Below are positions 32,941-43,880 of a stretch of 64,000 nt of DNA, piece by piece; the stretch's first letter is position 1; each line of letters starts with the position of its first letter. Under the pieces are notes generated by a model. That model was given only the letters and a program-made list of their open reading frames with translations, had not been told where the DNA came from and searched no databases. A program made the translations under genes and the position numbers. This DNA is from Neostapfia colusana (taxonomy: Eukaryota; Streptophyta; Magnoliopsida; Poales; Poaceae): assembly GCA_030760725.1 (NCBI GenBank), contig JASWHV010000009.1, positions 88,524,780 to 88,588,779 of the forward strand. Direction: 5' to 3'.

Positions 32941-35900
32941 ACGATTTGTTTCTCAACATAAGATATTTTACAACATATTGTACATAAGTTGTACACACGC
33001 AGCGGAAATTTAAAATCTAGACACTTACTCACTCTCGACCCTAACTACGCCGAAGAGAAGTTGTTCAGCCCGTGAATGCTTCCTATTAGCTTCACCAAAG
33101 TGAGGCAGCCGATAGGTTTCCAGTGAGTTGAACGAACCGTGAGGTCCGACGTATCACCAAACAACCATCTTCATAGAAGGCATCCTTATAGCTGTAAAAA
33201 CAACTACGAAGCAACCGTGAGCACTAAGGCTCATCAAGTCTTAACCGTCAATCCTAAACATGTAACTCTACGTGCAGGGGTAGTAAGACAGTAGGAATAT
33301 GAACTTTGCATAAAGAATCTTGACTAAACTTGATCCTTATATTCAGATTCTCATAGCATTCATTTTAGTGGTCCTAATGCCTCACAACACCGGAAGTCCA
33401 CAATCAAACAAGAAACGCTTATCCCGATGTTGCTAGCCTAAGGTGGAATGGAAATTTAGTCGGCACTATATCTACTTCAGTCAAGGTTCCAATACAATGA
33501 TTAAGCCATAAACAACATGTTAAGGGACTTAGTTCCTCTTATTACTACGTCACGGCGCAGTGGGCAAGTATGCTCAATCCTCTTCCGCGAGCAACGGTGA
33601 TTCGAGTCAATAACAACCCGGAATACACAACACATACACCCGCCTCGAAAGAATCACTCTTCCTTACGTTGTATGCAGCAACCTTTCACATGACACCCCG
33701 ACATAGAAAAATGTTTCGCGCCGAGCAGGATGGTCCTCTACGCGGACACGTCGAAGTTGCCCGCTAAAGGATTTATACCTCCCGCCTTCTCAATGCCATT
33801 CCCATGCAAAGGATGAGTTTCTATATCACGGTCCATTGAGTTACATCTGTTTCATGGGTCCCATACCCCACTATATATCCGGTACAGATCAATCTTGTCG
33901 AGCAGGGCCGCATATGCACGGTCCTTAACTGGCACATACAGGTCTAATAACTAACCTCCACATTTGCCGTACCTTCCCGGCATAGGACCAATGTGATCCC
34001 AAGCATTGCCACATCCATCGCAGGTCAAAACAACCTTGAGCGCTCCATCCTACAGGAACTCCCCGTCCCAATCTCATTTGTCATGAGGGCGCTCTTATCA
34101 TCCACTTCTCGCAAGTAAACTCTGCTACTCGACCTTTCTCGCGAGTAGCTTTTTACTACTCGACTTCTACCGAGCTAGCAACAACCTTGGTCGAGCATCT
34201 ACGACGAGGCAAAGCCTATGATAACCATCTACTCAGGGATTTCATGGTAATGCAGTTGGAGTTTCAAGCGTCCTAAACGTAATGCGCAATATCAAGTCTA
34301 ACAACATTAGGTGAAAGTAAATCAAAATTAAAAAAATGGTAATTATATGCAAACCGGGGCTTGCCTTGCTCAATGGTTTTGTTAGAGGCTAGGATTTAGT
34401 CTTCCTCTGGAGAATCTGCCAAACTCGTCACGAGATGGAGATTCTCGCTGCTGAGTTGATTCCTCGTCGAACGTCGATGTCACGTGAGCTATTAAGATGC
34501 AATGCACATATATTTCAAAAGTTCTTGGAAAATGCTTTATAAACTGTTGCACAAGTTAACTCACACTTAAAAGGGACAAACAACAGCAAGATTTCTGTTG
34601 TTGGATCTACAACCTTAGAGAGGAAGAATGCTAGGTGAAAAGGGATGTAAAATTAATCACCATGTGATTAAGTACTCATATGAACACTTAAACCTAAAGG
34701 ATGGTAGCTAAAGTTTTAGGAGTTCAATGAAGCTGAAAATTTAACCATGGCTTCAAGGGAAGGTATGTAGGCAGTGTGCACAATTTGAGCTCATGAAATT
34801 GCTCCATGTCATCACAATAATTCCTTATGTGGTTTTAACTAATCTGCCTTTACCTTCTAGATCTTAAGCTTTCCTATGCTGAAAAGTAGACTTTTTGTGA
34901 AGTACAAAAGGTCCTGAGTACATAGGAATTGGTTTTACCATTTTTTGAGTTTCCTACATGGAGATATGGATTTTATAAGTATTGGGAAAAAACTGAAAAT
35001 GACTCTGTTCTATTTTCAAATTTTCAGAGACATAAAGGATGGGCACTTCATTTGATCAAGCAAATGAGGTCAAATGACTCTGAATTTTTACTGGAGTTCA
35101 AGTATATTTAGGGAAAGGGTTTTGCCCAAAATTGGTAATTTTCCAATAAACAGGGCTCCTGTAAATAATTCTACAAAATTTTCATTTAATAAATTAATGA
35201 GCCAAATTCAGGGACTCTCATAAACATTGGGCTGCACCCCTGGATAGTACACACTGAGAGGAATCCAACAAAATTTATTTGACAAATTTGGACATCTCTA
35301 CACAAAGTTATCGCTATTGGAACTTTGAACTATTTCCTGAAAACATAGAAAAGTTTTAAACGCTGCCAGTGGGTCTCACGCCACAGCTGCGTCTTTTTCC
35401 TCGAGCCAAACCGACCGAGCGGCGGCGCCCTCCGGCGAGGGTCGCTGGAATCACCTTCCCGGCCGCCCCCAGTGCTAAAACTCGTTGCCTCCCTGTTATT
35501 GACCATGCTGAGTTCATTTGAGAGGTCACCGGCGGCCGGCATTCACCGGAGACCCGCGAGCGACGGTGACAGGCTCGCTAGGGTTCCGGTGAGGTCGGTC
35601 TCACTCTACACAGCACCAAATCGGTCAGGGATTGCTCGGAGAGTACCATGGCAGCTCGAGGATGCTGATAATGGACTCCAAATGACCTGAAAAGGCAGGC
35701 AACCAAGGGCTCCACAATGACCCGAGGCGCTTTTGCACCGGCAGCTAATAAAACGGCTGGAACTTCGTCAATTCATGAAGTTTTTGCTCGTTTCTTCTTC
35801 GAGAAGGGACGCTAGGGAGTGTAGAAGCTACGTGCAAGCTGGCTCGAGCGTTGGCGGATCATGTAACCCGAATTCAGGTTTAAACCGAGCTCGGCTAGTT

Positions 35901-36842
35901 TGCCCTACATTACGGGAAAATTTAGGAAATTCTCCACACCCGGTTGATCATTTGCTAAAAGGAGGGAAGCTACATGATCTAGGGAATATAGTGTACCTTT
36001 CTTGTGCAGTAAGTTGGTGGAGACGACGGCCGTGGCGCTCTGTCCACGGTGACCCGAAGTGGAGTCCGCAGGTTTCTCCCCGATCCTCGGGGGCGACCGT
36101 TGCATTGTGATCAACAGAAGTGACGAAGCTTCGGAGTAGCGAGGGGAGCAGCTAAAGCACGTGTTGGTGCCCACTTTTGCTGTATATCACTCGAGCCCTC
36201 GATGATCGGCTCTGGTGTGCGATTGAGGAAACAGAGAGGTATGGGGCGGCTGTTCTTCGTGTGTGGGAGAAGAACGGAGAGGCGGCACAAGCTAGGGAAG
36301 CAAGCAACTTTGTTTTGCCGTTGTGTACAGGAGATAAGAGCAACCAACCGGTTGAGAAGCTGGAGCTGGCGCCGGGCAAACGTCGGGAACGGGTCTGCCT
36401 GGTGGTGGCACGTGCTGAAGAACTGAGAAAGTCGGTTTGCGTTGTGTGTGTATGACATGTGGGCCACAGCACCACATTTCTATTCTATCCTCTGTTCTTT
36501 GAGATTCCCACACAAATATTATTCCGATTCTCACCAAATTTGGGGAGTAGGCCAACAGAATTATGAGGAACTCGAATCTGAAACCAGATTTTGAAATTGA
36601 GTTTGTTTTGGTTCAGAATTCAAATTCAAATTTGAATTTAAACTCTCCCTAGAGTATTCCTCGGAATAAATAGAATTCGAGCTCTAAACATATCTAAGTT
36701 TGGATTATGAGCTCATTGATACATAAGAAATGCATTAGTGAATTCACTTGTGTGCATTTGGACAATCTGGATATGAATCCTTTTAAAAGATTCAAATTTG
36801 TGTTTGAATTTTCCTCCACTCTACTCATAGAGGATGTGCACA
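32941..36842 (-). mobile_element. RLG-A 5' LTR, main part
   Basis: About 33000-34400 is similar to the minus-strand LTR RLG-E (62400-63700), for example at the AGCGGAA motif and the GTGAGCAC...GGCTCA stretch. From 35288 it matches the 3' LTR at 1638-3366. It is cut at 36842 by RLC-S and resumes at 49513. The left boundary is uncertain. Short ORFs in it are not coding. Confidence 0.8.
36838..36842. repeat. Left TSD of RLC-S (GCACA)
   Basis: GCACA, repeated at 49508-49512. The uninterrupted copy at about 3172-3176 of the other RLG-A LTR carries it once. Confidence 0.95.
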
Positions 36843-38435
36843 TGAAATTGCCTAGAGGGGGGTGAATAGGCTGAAATTTCTGAAATGACTTAACTAAACG
36901 AGATTAGAACACATGGGCCGGACTAGTCCGATCAACCTACTGGAAAAGCCTAAAAGGCCGGACTAGACTGACTTAGGGGCGGACTAGTCCGGTCAGACTA
37001 CTGAAAAGCCTAAACTTGATTTTTATGGGTTTTTCTTCAGATTTTTGTTTAACGAAATGCAGATAAACTATCTAGCAATCTAATATAACAAATATGACAA
37101 AGTATTGAGGTGGATTGCAAGATTGTAACCTGAAATATTATAAGAGCAAAATGATCGAACAAAATCTAAGCAATTCTAATGATCAATAAAATGTAAGTGC
37201 AAAATGACACGGAGATTTTTGCCCGAGGTTCAATTTCACTCATGAATCTACGTCCCCGTTGAGGAGTCCACAAAGGACCGGGTTTAACAACCCTTCCCTC
37301 ACCAAGTGACCACTAAGCGAACCTGGTTCTTCACTTTCTCAAGGGTGAACTTACAAAGTGTTGGGGCTGCTCACAATTTGAGGCCCCCACTTGACCACGT
37401 CCACAAAACTCCACCGATCTTACAAGCCACAGGTCACACCAAGTGCATGAGATCACTCCGAGAGCCTTAAACGTGAAGTTCTTCCTTCTCCTCTCCTCAC
37501 ACACCCAAATCCACTCAAGAATTGGTTCTAGAGGGTGAGTAGGCAAGAGAGAAGGCTTGGGGGGGCTCTAGGATCGCTGTGGCGGTGCTAGGTTTCCAGT
37601 TTTTTTTAAATGAAGTCGGGGCATCTCCTTTTATAGAAGTCCCGAAGCCAACCGTTGCCACCTACCGAAAGTCCGGACTAGTCCACCTCACATCGGACTA
37701 GTCCGATCTCACACAGGAACTATTTGTCCGGATGAGAACGGACATGTCTGGAGGACCCGGACTAGTCCGGCCACTAAGGCGGACAAGTCCGGTATACCAA
37801 GACTTAGCCGTGGGAGCTCTCATCTCACACCCATACGGACTAGTCCGCCTTAGAACGGACTAGCCCGAACTCACACAGGAACTCTTAGTCCGTGTGAAAA
37901 CGGACAAGTCAAGCAAGCCCGGACTAGTCCGGCCACTGAGGCGGATAAGTCCGGTCTACCAGGACTTAGCCCCAAAAACACTCTCACCAAGAGAGAAATG
38001 GACTAGTCCGTCCCAAATTGGACAGGTCCGACCTCAGTAGGGAACTCTCAGTCCACCCCAAAACGGAATAAGCCGTAGGACTTCCGGACTAGTCCGACCT
38101 CTTCCCCAGACAAGTTCGGCCTGCCCATCTTTACCTCTCTACCTCTCTCCACTAAGGATTTCACACTTCAAACGCTTCGAGCTCTCTTATATGATCTCAA
38201 TGCACTTGACACACACACTCTTTATTTTACACAGCTAGCCTACTAAAGACTAAAATGAAACCCTAATTTCTACTCTTTGAGTCTTCGACGCCGTTCTTCA
38301 TCTTTTTCCTTTTTTTGAGAGTTTAGGTGTCCGCCTTGGAAATGTCCTGTGCTTATGATCATCTCAGCTCATTAGTCTCTTAATTTGTCGTCATCAATCA
38401 TCCAAAATCCGCGGGGGTGCCTAGATTCAATTACA
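36843..38435 (-). mobile_element. RLC-S 3' LTR
   Basis: 1593 bp, TGAAATTGCC to ATTACA on the plus strand. It contains about ten copies of the palindrome GGACTAGTCCG or close variants, in two clusters (about 36915-37000 and 37670-38095). A TATA box on the minus strand is at 37627-37635 (TATAAAAGG). Its sequence repeats at 47915-49507. Confidence 0.93.
37627..37635 (-). promoter_or_regulatory. TATA box in the RLC-S 3' LTR
   Basis: TATAAAAGG on the minus strand, identical to the one in the 5' LTR at 48719-48727. Confidence 0.65.
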
Positions 38436-38451
38436 ATCTCCCCCTTTTTGG
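38436..38451 (-). other. Polypurine tract of RLC-S
   Basis: The minus strand reads CCAAAAAGGGGGAGAT directly before the 3' LTR. Further GGGGGAG copies follow at about 38529 and 38802. Confidence 0.85.
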
Positions 38452-38858
38452 TGATTGATGACAACACATTAAGTTTCAACATAAGAGGTAAAAAATTTAT
38501 TTTTATAACAAGTGTGCGTACGAAAAACTCCCCCTGAATGTATGCAAGAGTAAAGAGGGGAGTTGGCATACATTCACATGTTATGGTGGGGTGCCTACGT
38601 GTTGTGCTAAAAAAATGTGATAAGACAATAAGCATAAAACAGCCATAAAATCCAACATGTAGTGTTACACAAAAGATAGTCGTGCATAAAACATAAAACA
38701 TAGATAGCCATGTCCAAAGATCTATTACAAGATAGTCGTGTCCAAAGGATCTATTACAAGACTAGAAGATGATAAAAAATAGGACATCCTTTTCACATTT
38801 CTCCCCCTTTGGCATCAAGGCACCAAAAAGGAAAACAGGGAAGAAGATACGCCTAAGT

Positions 38859-40644
38859 CTACTCGTCATCTTCTTCGTCTTCTTCTTCATCACCATTTTC
38901 ATCGCTCTCCGTAGCCTCCGTATCCTCTTCTTCTTCTTTGTCGACGGTGGTGGATGGAGGCACGGCCTTTGAAGAGCTTCCCTCTTCCCTGAACTGGGCG
39001 AGCTCGTCAGCGGTTAACTCTGGATATGGAGTGAGTTCCCCGTCACTCTTCTCAGGAGGAGACATGGGTACCTCAAGCTTGTCACAGAAAGCCTTGAGGT
39101 ACTTCTCCTGACGCCTATCCATGCGTCGAGTCCGGACCTCCACACGCCGACAGGAGGCGAAAAGTGCGTTGAAGCACTTGAAAAATCCGCTCATGGACTG
39201 TGGAGGAGGAGATGATGGGGGAGTCGCTGAGCTATAAGGGGCCGCTGAGCTAGACGGAGGTTGAGCATTTTTCCTCCTTGAGGGTTATGACACAATGGGG
39301 GGTAGCTGAGGACGGAGAGGTCGATGAGTGACATCCTTGACAAATACTATCACCGACACCTTCTCAATTAGGCACATGACGTACGGTGCATAACCACATG
39401 AGCGGTTGGGAGTGTGAGAGATGTTGAAGATGTCATCATAAATGTGCTCAACAAGGTTGAACTTCTCTTCAACATCTATCAAGAGGAGGAGATGCCTTAA
39501 GTTTCCTTGAATTACCCCTGCATATCCATCCTTGGGGGCAATGGTCCTCCTCAGAATCCGGTTGAGGATGCTATAGAACGGCTTGATGTTCCTAGCAAGC
39601 CCGGCCTCATAGGGATCTTGACTAGGATACATATAGTCAAGAGTATCCCTGTCCACTGCCTTGAGATTGGAAATGATAATCTCATGATCCAAGTGCTCGT
39701 CAAGGCCAAGTATTTGTGCAAACCTCTCATAGGTGAAAGAGTACTGCTCTCCATGAGTCATCCAGGTGAGTTTCCGGTCACCGTAGGTGGAGAAGTACAC
39801 AGTGGTGTAGAACTGCACAGTTACCTCAATGTTCTAGTGATACTTGAAGCTCATGATTTCCTTGATTCCATGGCGCTCTGCGGCTTCAATCAATGCATGA
39901 AAAGCTTTGTGCTCCCTTTTGGCCATGTAGTCCCATTCTACCCATTGAGCTTGAGTGACTGGGGTCTTCATTTTTAGGTACACCAAGTGGTAGTAATCGC
40001 AGTGAAAGTCACACCAAAACCTAGGGTCGGCAGTGTGCTTCTCATAGTCATAGACTTTATCCATCCTCAGCCTTCTCACCTTTTCAAACCCCTTTCATTT
40101 GAATACAAATGCCGGATTGTTGGGCTGCCGGTTTGGGTCTCTAGCATGGGCAGCCATCTTTAAGGGGCCGATGGGCTTCGATTGCCCTTTCTCTCTGATT
40201 TTAATCCATCCTGCTCTGTTTGTCGGTGCTTTGGCAGTTGCCTTTTTGTTCTTGGGCTCCTCAGGAAGTAGAGCCTTACCCTTCTTTGGATCACGAGGAA
40301 CCCTACCCTCGAATTCCGTTTCCTTCTCTTTTTCCCGCTCTTTATCTCCCAAGGTGCCTCTTTCTCTTGGGCTCTGAGGCACTAGCAGCTTGGGAGCTTT
40401 GGGCTTTACGTTCAGCCCTTTTCATTCTCCGTTGATCCTTCAAGGATTCTTCAATGGCTTGGGCAATTTGTTCCTATTCGTCGAGATCATTCTTCTTCTT
40501 TGTTCTTGCTTCTCGACGGACGGCTTCTTTAGCCGCTTGGGCCTCCTTTGCTGTCCTTTCTTCGGCAACGCGCCGATGAAAGGCTTGTCGAGCCTCCTCG
40601 GCTGTGGGACTTGGAAGGGGAGAGCTTTGGTAAGAGTTTGACAT
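38859..40644 (-). pseudogene. RLC-S third ORF (env position), plant-transposon-protein-like
   Basis: A sense-strand ORF after pol, about 595 codons long, from an ATG at 40644 (MSNSYQSSPLPSP) to the stop at 38859. The first 90 codons are in one frame (Ala/Glu/Arg-rich, helical, with one stop). From 40382 the rest is in a second frame with stops at 40095, 39834 and 39285. The parts are a Lys/Glu-rich basic segment, then a folded region (YHLVYLKMKTPVTQAQWVEWDYM; YFSTYGDRKLTWMTHGE; LPRLL-like RHLLLLIDVEEKFNLVEHI) resembling the 'putative plant transposon protein' families seen in grass and legume elements. The tail is Asp/Glu-rich. I see no signal peptide or membrane segment, so an envelope role is not supported. 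The function is unknown. Confidence 0.65.
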
Positions 40645-41334
40645 ATTTCCTGAGAGACAGGATATTAGAGGTCAAGGAAGTGGAATATTGCAAGAGAATT
40701 CACTAAAAATGGCTAAAGTTGGAGTTTGTTCTGTGTAAACCGGACTTGTCCGTTAAAGGACCGGACTAGTCCGTTCGAGAATGGATTTGTCCGCCCAAAA
40801 ACGGACTAGTCTGGGTTATACAGGAAGAACCCTAACCCTAACAATTTTTCGCAAATACTTCGAATTAAGTTGCAATACTCCTAGGCTATGATTGCATCGA
40901 CACTAGGAACATCATTTGTGAAGAGGTTTCTAGCAAAAGACCTAAGAATGAAGAAAAGGAAGGATTTTTGGTTAGGTCAAGAATACCCCTTGAAATCTAT
41001 AAATATGATGAATTTGGAGTTGAAACTTGAGCAACAAAGCCCGGGGAAGGGTTTCCACACTCCTTAATTCTCCAATCCATGGCTTGGATGAGATTTTTGG
41101 TGGAGGAAAGCAAAAATCGCTAATTTGTGGGCGCTTCCGGCTTGCGAGAGGATGTGAGCGGACTAGTCTATGAAGAAAGAAGTCTGGCCGCCCCTGGGAG
41201 GTTAAGTCCCCAGGGGCAAGACTAGTCCAGCTTGGTGTCCAGACAAGTCCGGTTGTCCGGCCTCCCCTGGCGGACTAGTCCGGTTTGGAATTGTCCGCTG
41301 TGAAGTCCGACCCTGCCACGTGGCCACCGCCAGG
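40645..41334 (-). other. RLC-S 3' region between ORF3 and the minisatellite
   Basis: No gene. It contains scattered GGACTAGTCCG-type palindromes at about 40760-40820, 41155-41170 and 41220-41290, as in the LTRs. Confidence 0.6.
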
Positions 41335-41995
41335 GTGAGCTCCGAAGGCACCACGTGTCCAGAGGGGCCGGGCCTCCCCTCTCCTCAGAGGCGATCTCCG
41401 AAGGCACCACGTGCCCGGTGGGGCCGGGCCTCCCCTCTCCTCAGAGGTGAGCTCCGAGGACGCCACGTGTCCAGTGGGGCCGGGCCTCCCCTCTCCTCAG
41501 AGGCGAGCTCCGAGGGTGCCACGTGTCTGGAAGGGCCAGACCTCCGCTCTCCTCAGAGGTGAGCTCCGAGGGTGCCACGTGTCCGGCAGGGCGGGACCTC
41601 CCCTCTCCTCAGAGGCAAGCTCCCGTGGCGACACGTGTCCAGCGGGCCGGGGCCTCTACTCTCCTCAGAGGCGAGCTCCGGTGGTGACACGTGTCCCGCG
41701 GGACCAGACCTCATATCTTCCACAGGGGTGAGCTCCGGTGGCGACACGTGTCCCATGGGGCTGAACCTCATCCCTTCCACAGGGGAGAGCTCCGATGGTG
41801 ACACGTGTCCCGCGGGGCCGTACCTCATCCCTTCCACAGGGGTGAGCTCCGGTGGTGACATGTGTCCCGCGTGGCCGCACCTTATCCCTTGCACAGGGCT
41901 GAGCTCTGGTGGTGACACATGTCCCGCGGGACCGGACCTCATCCCTTCCACAGGGGTGAGCTCCGAAGTCGACACGTGTCTGGCAAGGCCGGACT
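41335..41995. repeat. G-box minisatellite, 12 copies of 56-57 bp
   Basis: Unit starts (GTGAGCTCC or variants) fall at 41335, 41391, 41447, 41503, 41559, 41615, 41671, 41728, 41785, 41842, 41899 and 41956. The period is exactly 56 bp for six steps, then 57. Each unit has a GCCACGTGTCC/GACACGTGTCC core (G-box CACGTG; mutated in the two units at 41842 and 41899) and a CTCCCCTCTCCTCAGAGG or ATCCCTTCCACAGGGG arm. Two subtypes follow one another, the second from about 41700. Open frames across it on both strands are by-products of a repeat length divisible by three combined with high GC. Confidence 0.93.
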
Positions 41996-42329
41996 AGTCT
42001 AGCTTGTTGTCCGGATAAGTCCTGTTGGTGGACCAGAGCTAGACTTCTCTGGGGTCGGACTTGTCCGTCCTCCTAGGTGGACTAGTCCGGCTACAAGCTG
42101 AAGTTCATATAATATGAGTTTTAGCTCAAGAATATGATCCTTTTGGACAATTTTTTGCAAATATATTTGGCAACCATGGTCAGTAAGCATACATCAAACA
42201 AACAATGACCATATTTGACAAAGAGTCCTTTTGAACTTAGTTTTCATAGAGTAAGAAAGATTAGGGTAGTATGTTGAAAACATGCGGTTTTTGAAGTTTA
42301 TAAACAAGCAACAAACAGATGTGCACACT
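41996..42329 (-). other. Spacer between RLC-S pol and the minisatellite
   Basis: A 334-bp non-coding stretch with two more ACTAGT palindromes (about 41990 and 42080) and otherwise AT-rich sequence. Confidence 0.6.
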
Positions 42330-43880
42330 TCAAGCAACATTTGGAGAATCTAGGATATTCAGTTCACTCCTTAGGTCACAAAAGTACTTCTCATCAAGAG
42401 GTTTTGTGAAGATGTCTCCCAATTGCTTCTCACTTCTAACATGAGAGATAACGATATCTCCCATGATAGAGTGATCTCTTAGGAAATGGTGACGAATATC
42501 AATATGTTTGTTTCTAGAATGCTCCACGGGATTGTGAGCAATCTTGATGGCACTCTCATTGTAACATAGGAGTGGAATATGGCTCAAAGTGTAACCATAG
42601 TCCCTAAGAGTTTGTCGCATCCATAGGAGTTGTGCACAACAAATCCCGGCTGCGACGTACTCCGCTTCGGCTGTGGATAAGGCAATGGAGTTTTGTTTCT
42701 TTGAAGACCACAAAACCAAGGACCTACCAAGAAATTGACAAGTCCCTGACGTGCCCTTCCTATCTACCTTACAACAGGCATAATCGGCATCGAAGCATCC
42801 AATGAGATTGAACTTGGATCCCTTGGTATACCAAAGTCCTAGGTTAGAAGTGTGAACCAAATATCTAAGAATCCGCTTAACAGCCATCAAGTGGCACTCC
42901 TTAGGAGCGGCTTGGAACTGTGCACACATACACACACTAAGCATTATGTCGGGCCTAGATGCACAAAGGTAAAGCAAAGAGCCTATCATGGAACAAAATA
43001 CCTTTTGGTCCACACTTGGACCATCTTCATTAAGGTCAAGATGTCCGTTGGTTCCCATGGGAGTCTTGATGGGTTTGGCTTTGTCCATGTTGAACCTCTT
43101 AAGTATGTCTTGAGTATACTTGGTTTGACTTATGAACGTTCCTTCATTGAGTTGTTTGACTTGGAATCCTAGGAAGAACTTCAATTCCCCCATCATTGAC
43201 ATCTCAAACCTTTCAGTCATTATCTTTGAAAACTCATCACAAAAAGCTTTGTTAGTAGAACCAAATATAATGTCATCGACATATATTTGGCACACAAATA
43301 AATCATCGTTAAAATGCTTAGTGAAGAGTGTATAGTCGGCTTTTCCTATCCTAAAACCATTTTTAATAATAAAATCTCTAAGACACTTATACCAAGCTCT
43401 AGGAGCTTGTTTGAGGCTATAGAGGGCTTCCCGAAGTTTAAAGACATGGTTAGGATACTTATCATCCTCAAATTTGGGTGGTTGCTCCACGTACACTTCC
43501 TCCTTGATTGGACCGTGGAGGAAAGCGCTTTTCACATCCATTTGGTATAGCTTGAAATCATGGTGAGTTGCAAAAGCAAGCAAGATACGAATTGATTCAA
43601 GCCTAGCTACGGGACCAAAAGTTTCATCATAATTCAAACCTCCTACTTGTGCATATCCCTTTGCAACATGTTTTGCCTTGTTTCTTATTACGACCCCATA
43701 CTCGTCTTGCTTGTTGCGGAATACCCACTTAGTTAACACAACATTTTCGTTGGGTCACTTCACAAGATCCCACACTTGATTTCTTTCAAAATTATTGAGT
43801 TCCTCTTGCATGGCCACCACCCAATCCGGATCTTGTAGTGCTTCTTCTACCTTGCGGGTCTCCAGAGAGGAAACAAAAGA
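42330..43880 (-). pseudogene. RLC-S reverse transcriptase and RNase H
   Basis: The longest open part (43739-42330, 469 codons) is a nearly whole copia RT-RNase H. RT: NYDETFGPVARLESI, YQMDVKSAFLHG, EEVYVEQPP, LYSLKQAPRAWY, catalytic YVDDIIFG intact, SMMGELKFFLGFQVKQ, SMIGSLLYLCASRPDI. RNase H: CFDADYAC, STAEAEYVAAG, NESAIKIAHNPVEHSRNKHIDIRHHFLRD, and terminal DIFTKPLDE. Upstream in the same frame the N-terminal RT block (EEALQDPDWVVAMQEEL) is read, with a TGA at 43755-43757 and a TAA at 43881 separating it from integrase. Confidence 0.92.

Noticed and set aside
39507..39977. 156-codon ORF on the plus strand
   Set aside because: It is antisense to the RLC-S third ORF, whose minus-strand reading shows protein-like composition and domain resemblance.
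38859..40644. Calling the third ORF an envelope gene
   Set aside because: Only the position fits. No signal peptide, membrane segment or furin-like site is visible in any frame.
41335..41995. CRISPR-like array
   Set aside because: The units are contiguous, with no unique spacers, in a eukaryotic retrotransposon; it is a minisatellite.
41411..41997. Long repetitive open frames on both strands across the G-box array
   Set aside because: They follow from a GC-rich 56/57-bp tandem repeat with few stop codons. No frame is shared by function, and the repeat explains them.
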